Source of the DNA: Thermohalobaculum sp964475765
GTDB taxonomy: Bacteria > Pseudomonadota > Alphaproteobacteria > Rhodobacterales > Rhodobacteraceae
Direction: 5' to 3'
Length of the DNA: 17,084 nucleotides
Assembly: GCA_964475765.1 (NCBI GenBank)
Contig: CAYYZH010000085.1
Location: forward strand, 1-17,084
The translations under genes and the position numbers were made by a program. Positions 5,907 to 13,730 of the stretch are shown here, piece by piece; position 1 is the first letter of the stretch, and every line of letters starts with the position of its first letter. The notes under the pieces are model-generated. The model was not told the DNA's origin, made no database searches, and saw only the letters and a list, made by a program, of their open reading frames with translations.

Positions 5907-7256
5907 ATGCGATATGACAATAACCGAGCATGCGGAGCGGGCAGGGCGGTTCTGGTGAATCGAGCCGACGACATACCGCACAACCAGTTGGCGGGTGCCT
6001 TGCGCCGACCCTCGGTGAAAAAGCATGTCGCAGCAATCCATGTCTCGGGCAAACTGACATTGCTGCAACGCAAACTGTCGAACGTGTTGCTGCTGAATGC
6101 CTATGACGACCTCGTCACCAAGCCGTCGCACCGGATCGATGCGCGCACGCTCTGTATGATGATCGGTTACAACTCGAACGACATGGAAACCCTCAAGGCC
6201 TCGCTGAGGTCTCTGGCCGAGACGGTGGCCGAATGGGACATGCTGGACGACAAGGGCCAACAGGAGTGGGGCGTTTCCGCATTGTTGTCCTATGCAAAAC
6301 TCAAGGGTGGTGTGTGCGAGTACGCCTATTCCCCGGCGTTGGCCGAGAAGCTGCATGACCCCAAGGTCTTCGCACTGATCAACCTGAACATCCAGCGCCG
6401 ATTCTCTTCTGGTCATGCGCTGGCGTTGTACGAGAACTGCTATCGGTTCGTGCGAACAGGATCGACGGGCTGGTGGGAGATAGATCTGTTCCGCCGTCTG
6501 ATGGGCCTGGATGGCAGCGCGTACTACGAGAGCTACAAGCACCTGAATGCGAAGATCATCAAGCCGTCCGTGGCCGAGATCAATCGGACCTCGAACATTC
6601 ACGTGACGCCGGAGATCCGCAAGCAGGGCAGGGCGGTCAGCCACATTCGGTTCCTGATCAAGGAAAACCCGCAGCTGGCGATGTTCGACATCGGCGATGA
6701 GGAAGGGGTCCGGGGGAAACCGGTCTATGTTCAGCTGATCGATCTTGGCGTGTCCGATCGTCTGGCCCGGCAATGGATCGCCGAGCATGGCGAGGAGTAC
6801 GTAGCGGAGAAGCTGGCTTATGTCGAAGGGCGCGATGGGGTGAAAAGCCCGGTGCAGTATCTGGCGGCTGCCATCCGTCAGGATTTTGAGGAGCCTGTCC
6901 AACCCACCGCCGAGGAGCCGACTGCTGAGGCATTGGCCGCGGTTGAAACCGCCCGCGCCCGCGAAGCTGCAGAAGCGGAACGCCAGCAGCGTATCGCTGC
7001 AGAAGGGCGGGTGCGGACGGCGCGACTCACCGTCGTGGCGGAGGTTGCAATGCGTCGCACGCCAACACAGCGAGATGCGGACAAACGGATGTTTCTATCA
7101 ACCCTCTCCGATCCGGCGGAGCGCGGAGATTTCCTACGCTACGGCTGGAAATCCGCCTTGAACGCGCGCGCGATCTGTACGTTCTGGGAAGAGATGGAAC
7201 CAGGGCTTTTCGATGAAATGCCGCTGAATGCGAATCCAACGAAATCAAATACCTGA
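5907..7256 (+). CDS. Rep_3-family plasmid replication initiator
   Basis: An initiator that would bind the iterons at 5518-5627 and open the origin, 449 residues. It has the two tandem winged-helix domains of the Rep_3 (RepB/RepE-like) superfamily: about 38-135 (KKHVAAIHVSGKLTLLQRKLSNVLL...) and about 140-250 (ALALYENCYRFVRTG, 171-185; WWEIDLFRRLMGL, 189-201; ESYKHLNAKIIKPSVAEIN, 208-226). A typical alphaproteobacterial tail follows (VSDRLARQWIAEHGEEYVAEKL, then SPVQYLAAAIRQDF). Residues about 300-350 are Ala/Glu/Arg-rich and probably coiled. The first ATG (5907) has a poor Shine-Dalgarno context (GGGG only 2 nt away). GTG codons at residues 17 and 37 are alternative starts, since conservation appears to begin near residue 37. 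Divergent from parAB, as in roseobacter plasmids with non-RepABC replicases. Confidence 0.85.
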   Translation: MRYDNNRACGAGRAVLVNRADDIPHNQLAGALRRPSVKKHVAAIHVSGKLTLLQRKLSNVLLLNAYDDLVTKPSHRIDARTLCMMIGYNSNDMETLKASLRSLAETVAEWDMLDDKGQQEWGVSALLSYAKLKGGVCEYAYSPALAEKLHDPKVFALINLNIQRRFSSGHALALYENCYRFVRTGSTGWWEIDLFRRLMGLDGSAYYESYKHLNAKIIKPSVAEINRTSNIHVTPEIRKQGRAVSHIRFLIKENPQLAMFDIGDEEGVRGKPVYVQLIDLGVSDRLARQWIAEHGEEYVAEKLAYVEGRDGVKSPVQYLAAAIRQDFEEPVQPTAEEPTAEALAAVETARAREAAEAERQQRIAAEGRVRTARLTVVAEVAMRRTPTQRDADKRMFLSTLSDPAERGDFLRYGWKSALNARAICTFWEEMEPGLFDEMPLNANPTKSNT

Positions 7257-7366
7257 CTTGCAAGACCAGATGTCAGCAAAGAGTCCTTTGTGATTGTCTG
7301 TATTATTGAGCGAACGGCAGGAATGGCGAGGCAAAAACCGACCTTCATAAAGCGCTTGGCGGGTTG
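7257..7366. other. Short spacer after rep
   Basis: A 110-bp spacer between rep and the convergent ketopantoate-reductase remnant. It contains CTTGCAAG (7257-7264) and a small hairpin CAAAG-agtc-CTTTG (7277-7290) that is too short to call a terminator with confidence. No gene is seen. Confidence 0.4.
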
Positions 7367-7828
7367 TCACATTGCCCGCACCTGTCCTTCGTGGACCTGC
7401 ATTTTGGTGAGCGCAGTCTTCAGATTAGGCACATCAATTCCGTGAGTTTCAGCGCGGCGGACCATGTCCCCGATGATATGGTCAGCCTCGATGGGTCCGC
7501 CGGCCTCCATGTCGCGAAGCATTGAGGTTGTCATGGTTGATTTTGGGTCTGTCATCAGCTGATCAAAATATGCTCTTTGTGTTTCGGTTGGTGTTTTCCC
7601 TTCGGCGATGGCCACGGCATTACATTCGTCCAGAGTTGCCCTTATTTGGGAGAGGCCGTGATCAGTGGCCAGGATTTGTCCAATGCTGCCACGCATGGCG
7701 CAGGTCATTGCTGCGAGTGCAGCTAGGAAAACCCACTTCTCCCAGAGAGCCAAAGGAACGTCGTCGTGCATCACAGCGCTGACTCCGGATTTTTGAACCA
7801 GGGCATGAAAAGCATCAGCTAACGCATG
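7367..7828 (-). pseudogene. Truncated ketopantoate reductase-like gene (C-terminal domain only)
   Basis: The reading frame matches the C-terminal helical domain (ApbA_C) of 2-dehydropantoate 2-reductase: SDD-like HDDVPLALWEKWVFLAAL, then TCAMRGSIGQIL, TMTTSMLRDMEAGGPIEADHIIGDMVRRA and GIDVPNLKTALTKM. Complete members have about 300 residues with an N-terminal Rossmann domain GxGxxG. Here that domain is absent. In-frame similarity (ADAFHALVQKSGVSAV) continues upstream of the first GTG/ATG (7774/7771) to about 7828, where a TAA (7829-7831) ends it. This indicates loss of the 5' part by rearrangement, not a genuine short gene. The fragment could not bind NADPH and is probably inactive. It lies at the boundary between the replication module and the metabolic cargo. 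Confidence 0.75.
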
Positions 7829-8005
7829 TTAGATGCCTCTCGGCAGCACCAATTCTCTATAAAAATCAGATGCATCTCCGGTTCTGGCGCACCCCGCAAG
7901 TTTCCAGGGATTACCGGTTTGTTGCCTGCTATCGGCGGTCAGAGGCAGATGGCGGCAACTCATGTGCGATGCTAGCCTGATGTCTGCAGCCGAAAGGAGA
8001 GCAAT
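7829..8005 (+). promoter_or_regulatory. Upstream region of the NodB-fold hydrolase gene
   Basis: An intergenic stretch of 177 bp. It holds a 10-bp palindrome AGATGCATCT (7868-7877) next to an AT-rich TATAAAAAT (7858-7866), a possible GTTGCC/GGCAAC inverted repeat (7921-7926 and 7954-7959), and the Shine-Dalgarno AGGAG (7995-7999) of the next gene. No convincing -35/-10 pair is visible. Confidence 0.3.
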
Positions 8006-8923
8006 ATGTCCAAAGCCGCAAACGCCTTGCCGGAGCAGCCCGATACCTGGACTTGGCCCGAGGAGACGTGGCGCCCGATCGTCGAGAAGATCCGCGCTGG
8101 CAGATCGCTCAAACCCGAGACCTGGCCCGGCGGCGCGCGCTGCGCGGTGGCCCTCTCGTTTGACAGCGACCATGAAACTCAGGTGCTTCGCTGGGGCCAC
8201 TCGTCGCCGGGCCGGCTTTCGGCATGCGAATACGGGGCTCGGGTAGGCGTCCCCAAAATATTGAAACTGCTGAAGAAATACGACGCGCAATCCACGTTTT
8301 TCGTGCCCGCCGTAGTGGCCATGCTGCACCCCGAGGAACAGCGCGCTGTGATCGATGGCGGGCACGAGATTGGCATCCATTCCTGGATCCACGAACTGAA
8401 CTCGGCTCTGCCGCTAGAGAACGAGCGCGACCTGCAAATGCGGGCGGCTGACAAACTGGAGGAGATCTGTGGTGTGCGTCCCGTTGGCATTCGCACGCCT
8501 TCCTGGGACTTCTCCGCTCACACGTTGGAGATCACGCGGGAGATGGGGCTGATCTACGACTCGTCCCTGATGGCTGACGACGAACCCTATGAAATCCTTG
8601 AAGATAATCAGCCGTCCGGCATCGTTGAACTGCCGGTCGAATGGATCCGGGACGATGCGCCCTATTGGGCGATGGACCGATTTACAGGACTGCGCCCTTA
8701 TACGCCGCCATCGGGTGTTCTGGAGGTCTTCAAGTGGGAGTTTGACGGCGCTTATGCGGAAAATGGTCTGTTCCTACTGACCATGCATCCTCATTTCATT
8801 GGCCACCGGTCACGCATCCGGGTGCTGGAGGAGCTGATCCGCTACATCCGCAGCCATGCCGATGTGTGGTTCGCGACTCATGCGAATATCGCGCGGTATT
8901 GTAGGGATCAGGCGGGGATGTAG
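8006..8923 (+). CDS. Polysaccharide deacetylase (CE4/NodB-fold) metal-dependent amide hydrolase
   Basis: A 305-residue cytoplasmic protein (no signal peptide) with the NodB homology fold: motif 1 SFDSDHE (51-57, metal/catalytic Asp pair D53/D55), motif 2 HSWIH (125-129, metal-binding His pair), RTPSWDFS (163-170), and a late LTMHPHFIG (258-266) supplying the catalytic-side His. Absence of a secretion signal, and the FDSDHE and RTPSWDF variants, place it nearer to the PuuE/HpPgdA/cyclic-imide-hydrolase branch than to secreted chitin or peptidoglycan deacetylases. I infer hydrolysis of a small amide or cyclic imide rather than a polymer. A strong AGGAG with 6-nt spacing supports ATG 8006. Monocistronic as far as seen, and convergent with the ABC/SDR operon. 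The nearby HyuA subunit and peptide transporter suggest a shared catabolic pathway. Confidence 0.88.
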   Translation: MSKAANALPEQPDTWTWPEETWRPIVEKIRAGRSLKPETWPGGARCAVALSFDSDHETQVLRWGHSSPGRLSACEYGARVGVPKILKLLKKYDAQSTFFVPAVVAMLHPEEQRAVIDGGHEIGIHSWIHELNSALPLENERDLQMRAADKLEEICGVRPVGIRTPSWDFSAHTLEITREMGLIYDSSLMADDEPYEILEDNQPSGIVELPVEWIRDDAPYWAMDRFTGLRPYTPPSGVLEVFKWEFDGAYAENGLFLLTMHPHFIGHRSRIRVLEELIRYIRSHADVWFATHANIARYCRDQAGM

Positions 8924-8938
8924 TCGCCCTGCTCCGGG

Positions 8939-9072
8939 CGCGTTAACCGATCTGGTGCTGGGAAACCGGCGTATGGCAGCCGTAGGTCTTGCGTACGGCA
9001 CCTGTACCGCATGTGTATGGCAACCGCACCGCACCCGTATGTACATAGAATCGACCGTGAGACGTTAACGCG
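8939..9072. repeat. 22-bp-period repeat array bounded by inverted repeats
   Basis: Between two convergent genes, units start at 8971 (GTATGGCAGCCG), 8993 (GTACGGCACCTG), 9015 (GTATGGCAACCG) and 9037 (GTATGTACATAG). They are exactly 22 bp apart and degenerate; the first three share GTAYGGCA, the fourth only GTATG. The array is enclosed by CGCGTTAAC (8939-8947) and its reverse complement GTTAACGCG (9064-9072). There are no unique spacers, so it is not a CRISPR. The period and the TAYGG core recall the origin iterons at 5518-5627. A protein-binding array, copy-control/incompatibility site or relic of another origin are possible. Confidence 0.55.
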
Positions 9073-9080
9073 GCGCCGGT

Positions 9081-9821
9081 TCATGACGATTCGTAAGACG
9101 GAAGGCCCAGCGTAAATCCGCCATCCAGCGTCAGGACAGATCCGGTCGCATAGGCCGCCTCGTCCGACAGCAACCACCGAATGGCCCGGGCAATCTCGTC
9201 CGGTGTCCCTTCGCGCGCTGCCGGAATACGGGCGAGCTTTGCGCCGTGTTCTGCCACACCTGCACCGCGGGCATGGTCCATCACTTTTTCGGTCGCAATC
9301 AGGCCGGGGGCGATCGCGTTCACACGGATCCCGAGGGGCGCCAGTTCAATGGCCATGACCTTGGTCAGTTGCACGAGGCCTGCTTTGGAGGCTGCGTAGT
9401 GGGCAACGCCGGGCCGCGCCAAAACGGCGGCGGTCGAGGCGACGTTGACCACACTGCACTTCTGCCCGGCCGCCTTCCAGTGGCGAGCCGCAGCCTGGGT
9501 CAACAGGAAGGGCGCACGCAGATTGACCGCCAGCACCGCGTCCCAGTCCTGCGGATCGAGGTTGAGTATCGGTGCGATGGGATAGACCCCTGCGCAATTG
9601 ACCAAACCATCGAGATCAGGTGCGAGGTCGAACGCCTCGCCCGCCGCCGCAGTGATCTGGGCAGGCTCGGTCAAGTCCGCCTGAACCGGGTGAAATCCAT
9701 CGCCGAGGTCAGGAAGGGGATCGCGGTCGACGCCGACGACGGTAACGCCTTCACCGATCAGCAAACGTGCCGTTGCCAGCCCGATGCCAGCTGCGGCGCC
9801 CGTGATCATAACTGGCTTCAT
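9081..9821 (-). CDS. Short-chain dehydrogenase/reductase (SDR), last gene of the ABC operon
   Basis: A classical SDR oxidoreductase, 246 residues. Cofactor motif TGAAAGIG (7-14), Asp32 after the second strand favouring NAD(H), NCAG (75-78), Asn100, catalytic Ser129 (VAST), Tyr142 and Lys146 (YAASK), and a C-terminal TGSVLTLDGG. All tetrad residues are present. Its ATG overlaps the TGA of the upstream ATPase gene by four bases (ATGA), showing translational coupling to the transporter, so it probably acts on the imported compound or a product of it. The exact alcohol/ketone substrate cannot be deduced. It ends just before the 22-bp repeat array. Confidence 0.93.
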   Translation of the reverse strand: MKPVMITGAAAGIGLATARLLIGEGVTVVGVDRDPLPDLGDGFHPVQADLTEPAQITAAAGEAFDLAPDLDGLVNCAGVYPIAPILNLDPQDWDAVLAVNLRAPFLLTQAAARHWKAAGQKCSVVNVASTAAVLARPGVAHYAASKAGLVQLTKVMAIELAPLGIRVNAIAPGLIATEKVMDHARGAGVAEHGAKLARIPAAREGTPDEIARAIRWLLSDEAAYATGSVLTLDGGFTLGLPSYESS

Positions 9822-10792
9822 TCTGAGAACAGACAGGCATCGGCATGCCCGTCCGGTCTGTCCACCAGCGGCGGTATGTCAGCAGCACACGCATCCGCAG
9901 CATGCGGGCAGCGGGTGCGGAACCGGCAGCCCGAGGGCAGGTTGCCAGGGTCCGGCGGTTCGCCCTCCAGCCAGAACGTTTCGGTGATGCGCTGCTTTCC
10001 GATCTGCGGAATCGCGGCGAGCAGAGACTGTGTGTAGGGATGACGCGGGGTGTCGAAGACCTGATCCGTCGCGCCCAGTTCGACCACCTTGCCGAGATAC
10101 ATCACCGCGACCCGGTCGCAGATCATCCGCACGACACTGAGATCGTGCGAGATGAACACGTAGGTCAGATCGAACTGTTTCTGCAGATCCAGAAAGAGGT
10201 TCAGGATCGTCGCCTGCACCGAGACATCCAGACCCGAGGTCGGCTCGTCCAACACGACAAGGCTCGGTTGCAGGGTCAGGATGCGGGCCAGACCGACGCG
10301 GCGTTGCTGACCTCCGGAAATCTCGTGCGGATAGAGATCGAGATGGCTTTCCGGCAGGTTCACGGCGGCCAGGATCTCGCGGACGCGCTGTTGCCGGGCG
10401 GCGCGGTTGAGATCGGTGTGAATGACCAGCGGCTCGTCCAGCGATTTACCGATCTTCCAGCGCGGATCCAGCGAAGCGCCGGGATCCTGATAGGTATACT
10501 GCAAGTCGCGGCGCAATTCGCGGGACTGGTGCGGTTTCAGATCGGTGATGTCGTTGCCTTCGAACACAATCCGCCCGCCGGAGGGAGCGTGGATGCCCAT
10601 CACCGTCTTGCCGAGCGTGGACTTGCCGCAACCGCTTTCGCCGACGACGCCGAGGATCTCGCCCTTCCGCACAGTCAGCGAAACGTCATCCAAGGCCTTG
10701 AGCCAGCCTGTGCGCCGCTTCCAGGCGTTCAATATGGGGAAGTACTTGCGCAGATTGTCGAGCACTAACAGGTCTGCTTCGGGCGCGTTCAT
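9818..10792 (-). CDS. Peptide/nickel-type ABC transporter ATP-binding protein (DppF/OppF-like)
   Basis: The second nucleotide-binding subunit of a Dpp/Opp importer, 324 residues. Walker A GESGCGKST (51-59), Q-loop YQDP (101-104), signature ISGGQQ (158-163), Walker B LVVLDEP (178-184), D-loop SGLDV (186-190) and H-loop His216 are all intact. The C-terminal oligopeptide extension (HPYTQSLLAAIP) ends in a four-cysteine cluster GCRFRTRCPHAADAC...ADAC, which is known or predicted to bind an Fe-S centre in this subfamily. The start overlaps the preceding ATPase stop by 4 nt, and its own stop overlaps the SDR start by 4 nt. Confidence 0.94.
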   Translation of the reverse strand: MNAPEADLLVLDNLRKYFPILNAWKRRTGWLKALDDVSLTVRKGEILGVVGESGCGKSTLGKTVMGIHAPSGGRIVFEGNDITDLKPHQSRELRRDLQYTYQDPGASLDPRWKIGKSLDEPLVIHTDLNRAARQQRVREILAAVNLPESHLDLYPHEISGGQQRRVGLARILTLQPSLVVLDEPTSGLDVSVQATILNLFLDLQKQFDLTYVFISHDLSVVRMICDRVAVMYLGKVVELGATDQVFDTPRHPYTQSLLAAIPQIGKQRITETFWLEGEPPDPGNLPSGCRFRTRCPHAADACAADIPPLVDRPDGHADACLFSE

Positions 10793-11811
10793 GCCGTGGC
10801 CTCCTGCGTGAGTTCCACGGGATGAAAGCAGCGCAGGCTATGGGCAGGGCCGACATTGGCGGTATCGGGTCGGGCAGCCCGGCAGGCATCGGTGGCGTGG
10901 TCACAGCGCGGGTGAAACCGGCAACCTTTTGGCGGATCGATCAGACCAGGGATCTGGCCGGGGATGCCCTGAATGCCGCGCTCTCGACTGGGCAGAGAGT
11001 GCAGCAGCCGCGTCGTGTAGGGATGACGCGGCGCGGCGAAGAACTCGTCCGATGGGGCGCTTTCGACCTCCTGCCCGGCATACATCACGGTGATGCGGTC
11101 GCAGATCTCATAGGCTGTACCTAGATCATGGGTGGTGAAGAGAACCGAGACGCCGCGCTCGGTCGCCAGACGTCTCAGCAGCTTGAGGATCTGGGCCTGG
11201 ATCGTGACATCGAGTGCAGTCGTAGGTTCGTCGGCGATGATAAGCTGCGGGTCGGGCAGCAGGGCCATGGCGATCATAAGGCGTTGGCGCTGTCCACCAG
11301 AGACCTCGTGCGGGAACTTCTTCAGAATACCTTCGGGGTCCGGCAACTGGACGGTTTTCAGCAGGTCGATGACCCGTTCGCGGTCGGCGCGCCGGCGGGT
11401 GCGAGAATACCTGCGCAGGCCTCCGCCTGGCGGAGCATCGGGGGATTTCCACTTCATCAGCTCGTCGATCTGCACGCCGATGGTGAACACGGGATTGAAG
11501 CTGGAGAACGGGTCCTGTGGCACGAAAGTAATCTGGCGGCCGCGCACGTCGGTGGCGAGATCTCTCGGGTCTTCGGCCAACAGGTTATGGCCGTCGAAGT
11601 CGATAACGCCGGAGGAGATGACCGCAGAGTTTGCTGGCAGAACGCCGAGGATCGAGCGGGCCAGCGTGGTCTTTCCGCAGCCGCTTTCGCCGACAAGGCC
11701 GACGATCTCGCCCTGCCCGATGGAGAAGTTCACATGGTCCAGCACCCGGGCCAAGCCGCGATCGGTGCGGAAGCCGACCTCGAGATCAGTGACGCTCAGC
11801 AGATCATCCAT
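10789..11811 (-). CDS. Peptide/nickel-type ABC transporter ATP-binding protein (DppD/OppD-like)
   Basis: The first nucleotide-binding subunit, 340 residues. Walker A GESGCGKTT (41-49), Q-loop VPQDP (97-101), signature VSGGQRQR (170-177), Walker B LIIADEP (190-196), D-loop TALDV (198-202) and H-loop His228. A basic, Gly/Pro-containing stretch (about 122-145: SPDAPPGGG followed by RRYSRTRRR) lengthens the helical subdomain a little relative to common DppD proteins. The C-terminal region has HPYTTRLLHSLP and the cysteine cluster CRFHPRCDHATDAC plus a final RCF. The start overlaps the end of the permease gene by 8 nt. It pairs with the following DppF-like subunit. Confidence 0.94.
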   Translation of the reverse strand: MDDLLSVTDLEVGFRTDRGLARVLDHVNFSIGQGEIVGLVGESGCGKTTLARSILGVLPANSAVISSGVIDFDGHNLLAEDPRDLATDVRGRQITFVPQDPFSSFNPVFTIGVQIDELMKWKSPDAPPGGGLRRYSRTRRRADRERVIDLLKTVQLPDPEGILKKFPHEVSGGQRQRLMIAMALLPDPQLIIADEPTTALDVTIQAQILKLLRRLATERGVSVLFTTHDLGTAYEICDRITVMYAGQEVESAPSDEFFAAPRHPYTTRLLHSLPSRERGIQGIPGQIPGLIDPPKGCRFHPRCDHATDACRAARPDTANVGPAHSLRCFHPVELTQEATA

Positions 11812-12673
11812 CCGAGGACCTGCGCGTTCGCGGATCGAGGATGTCGCGCAGCCCGTCGCCCAGCAGGTTGAACCCCATGACCACGAGGAAAATCGCGAGG
11901 CCGGGGGCAGTCGCGTACCACCAGGCCTCGGGTAGGAACTCGCGGCTTTCGGCGATGGTGCGGCCCCATTCCGGACTTGGTGCGGGTGGGCCGAGGCCTA
12001 GGAAGCCCAAGGCTGCTGCGGTCAGGATCGTCCCTCCCATCCCGATGGTCGTGCGCACGATCAGCGAGGACGAGATGTTCGGCAGCACGTGCAACAGCAT
12101 CACGCGCCAGGGCGAGGCACCCAGAGCAATCGACGCCTCGACATAGGTCTCGTTCAGGGCCGAGCGGGTCTCGGCATAGACCAGCCGTGCCCAGAATGGC
12201 CAATAGGTTGCAGATAGGGCAAGTATGACATTCTCGATCGATGGACCCAGGGTCTGTGCAATCGCGATGGCCAGCACGATCTGGGGCACCGCGAGAAAGA
12301 TGTCCGAGACCCGCATCAGCGCGTCCGAGACCCAGTTCCGATAGTACCCCGCGATCAGGCCGACCGGCACGCCGATCAGGACGGAAACACCGATGGCAAT
12401 GACCGCTATGGCGATGGTGATCCGGGCACCGAACAGCAGGCGGGAATAAACGTCCGAGCCCATCCGGTCCGTGCCGAAGAAGTGGTCAATCGAGGGGCCT
12501 TGCAGACGCTCGGGCGGGTTGAACTCGGTAACGTCCTGCGGGTGGGTGGAGAGTACCGGCGCGGCGATGGCGACCACGATCAGGGCCATAATTATGAACG
12601 CCCCGACCGCTGCGGTGCGGTCAGTGGCCAGCTTGCGCAGGATGAAGACTGTGTTCTCGAAGAACTGCCCCAT
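11804..12673 (-). CDS. Peptide/nickel-type ABC transporter permease (DppC/OppC-like)
   Basis: The second inner-membrane subunit, 289 residues from ATG 12673 (MGQFFENTVF). This start is chosen because GGGAGG lies 7 nt upstream, it shares one base with the preceding stop (TGATG), and it gives the normal length. A longer in-frame version from 13294 would overlap the other permease entirely. The N-terminal OppC-type region (transmembrane helix 22-42, then FFGTDRMGSDVYSRLLFGAR 65-84) is followed by five or so further membrane helices. The EAA loop YVEASIALGASPWRVMLLHVLPN (177-199), which contacts the ATPases, is present. Part of the SDR-to-SDR operon. Confidence 0.93.
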   Translation of the reverse strand: MGQFFENTVFILRKLATDRTAAVGAFIIMALIVVAIAAPVLSTHPQDVTEFNPPERLQGPSIDHFFGTDRMGSDVYSRLLFGARITIAIAVIAIGVSVLIGVPVGLIAGYYRNWVSDALMRVSDIFLAVPQIVLAIAIAQTLGPSIENVILALSATYWPFWARLVYAETRSALNETYVEASIALGASPWRVMLLHVLPNISSSLIVRTTIGMGGTILTAAALGFLGLGPPAPSPEWGRTIAESREFLPEAWWYATAPGLAIFLVVMGFNLLGDGLRDILDPRTRRSSDG

Positions 12674-13677
12674 CACCGTGCCTCCCTTGGGTCGATCAGG
12701 CCATGGGCGATATCGACCAACAGGTTGGCGACAATGAAGACCGTGCCCATCACGAGGGTGAAGCCCATGATGGCATTGTAGTCGGACTGCAGGATCGAGT
12801 TGACGGCGTAGAGACCGAGGCCCGGCCAGTCGAAGACCGCCTCGACCACCACGGCATTTGCGATCAGGTTGCCGAAAATCAGTCCCAGCTGCGTGACCGT
12901 GCCGATCAGTGCGTTCCTCAAAACATACCGCCAGATCACCACGCGGCGGGGCACGCCCATGGCCTGCTGATAGTCGACATAGTTCGAGTTGATCGCATCG
13001 AGCACTCCGGCCCGGGTAAAGCGCATGACCGTCGCCATGGCAGGGAAGGCCAATGTGATCGCGGGCAGGATCATGTGAGCAACACAGTCCCAGAAGATGC
13101 CCCAGTTGCCCGCAATGGCGCTGTCGATCAGGAAGAAGCCGGTGATCACATCCGGCCCCCAGCCATCGACGCGGCCTTGCAGCGGGGTCCATCCCAGCTC
13201 CATCGCGAACAGAAGCTGGAACAGGATCGCCAGCCAGAACGCCGCGATCGCAAGACCCGAGACGGTGAAGACCCGCAGCACATGGTCCAGCCATGAATTG
13301 CGGTTCACCGCGGCCAGAACACCCAGCGGAATGCCAATGAACGCCGACAAAAGGATCGCCACGAATGCAAGTTCCAGCGTTGCGGGAAGGCGGGCGGTCA
13401 GATCATCGACGATGGGTCGCTGGGTATAGAGGCTGACACCGAAATCGCCCTGCGCGACGCCGAGGACATAATTCCAGAGCTGGATATAGACAGGCTTGTC
13501 GACACCGAACTTCGCCTTGAGCGCGGCGATCTGTTCGGCGGTGGCATTGTCACCGGCGATAAAGGCAATGGGATCGGCCGGGATGATGTGGCTGATGGTG
13601 AAGGTGATCACCAGAAGCCCCAGCAAAGTCGGCACGAACCACGCCATGCGGTTCACCAGAAGGACAAGCGCGCGCAA
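12673..13677 (-). CDS. Peptide/nickel-type ABC transporter permease (DppB/OppB-like)
   Basis: The first inner-membrane subunit, 334 residues. N-terminal transmembrane helix ending in VPTLLGLLVITFTISHIIPADP (15-36), periplasmic domain with AALKAKFGVDKPV (51-63), then five more helices and the EAA loop NYVDYQQAMGVPRRVVIWRYVLRN (232-255). The start is a TTG at 13677 preceded by GGGG at 6-nt spacing. It gives the usual 15 residues before the VPTLLG motif, whereas GTG 13656 and ATG 13647 would cut into the first helix. A GC-rich hairpin (13696-13719) lies in the gap after the binding-protein gene. The stop and the next ATG share one base. Confidence 0.92.
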   Translation of the reverse strand: MRALVLLVNRMAWFVPTLLGLLVITFTISHIIPADPIAFIAGDNATAEQIAALKAKFGVDKPVYIQLWNYVLGVAQGDFGVSLYTQRPIVDDLTARLPATLELAFVAILLSAFIGIPLGVLAAVNRNSWLDHVLRVFTVSGLAIAAFWLAILFQLLFAMELGWTPLQGRVDGWGPDVITGFFLIDSAIAGNWGIFWDCVAHMILPAITLAFPAMATVMRFTRAGVLDAINSNYVDYQQAMGVPRRVVIWRYVLRNALIGTVTQLGLIFGNLIANAVVVEAVFDWPGLGLYAVNSILQSDYNAIMGFTLVMGTVFIVANLLVDIAHGLIDPREAR

Positions 13678-13695
13678 TGTCAGCCCCGTTCCAAA

Positions 13696-13719
13696 GGCGC
13701 GGCCCTGCGTGGCCGCGCC
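13696..13719 (-). terminator. Intercistronic hairpin after the binding-protein gene
   Basis: GGCGCGGCC (13696-13704) and GGCCGCGCC (13711-13719) form a perfect 9-bp GC stem with a 6-nt loop. On the minus strand only TTT follows, so it is probably a leaky terminator or an mRNA-stabilising stem. Such stems commonly raise the binding protein above its permeases. Confidence 0.6.
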
Positions 13720-13730
13720 CGGTTAGCGGA

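Noticed and set aside
5829..6902. Minus-strand open frame of 357 codons
   Set aside because: It is antisense to the Rep_3 initiator, has His/Gln/Arg-rich composition typical of shadow frames, and no domain.
7829..8392. Minus-strand open frame ending at the TAA before the ketopantoate reductase remnant
   Set aside because: It shares the frame of the remnant, but most of it is antisense to the NodB-fold hydrolase and it does not resemble a Rossmann domain. It is therefore not the missing N-terminal part.
8925..8940. CGCCC/GGGCG stem right after the hydrolase stop codon as a terminator
   Set aside because: The stem is only 5 bp with no T-run. It could fold, but there is no good ground to call a terminator.
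8971..9058. CRISPR array
   Set aside because: The repeats are contiguous 22-bp degenerate units without unique spacers, and no cas gene is present.
12674..13294. Upstream in-frame extension of the DppC-like permease
   Set aside because: It would cover most of the DppB-like gene. The added residues do not resemble permeases, and ATG 12673 has a good ribosome-binding site.
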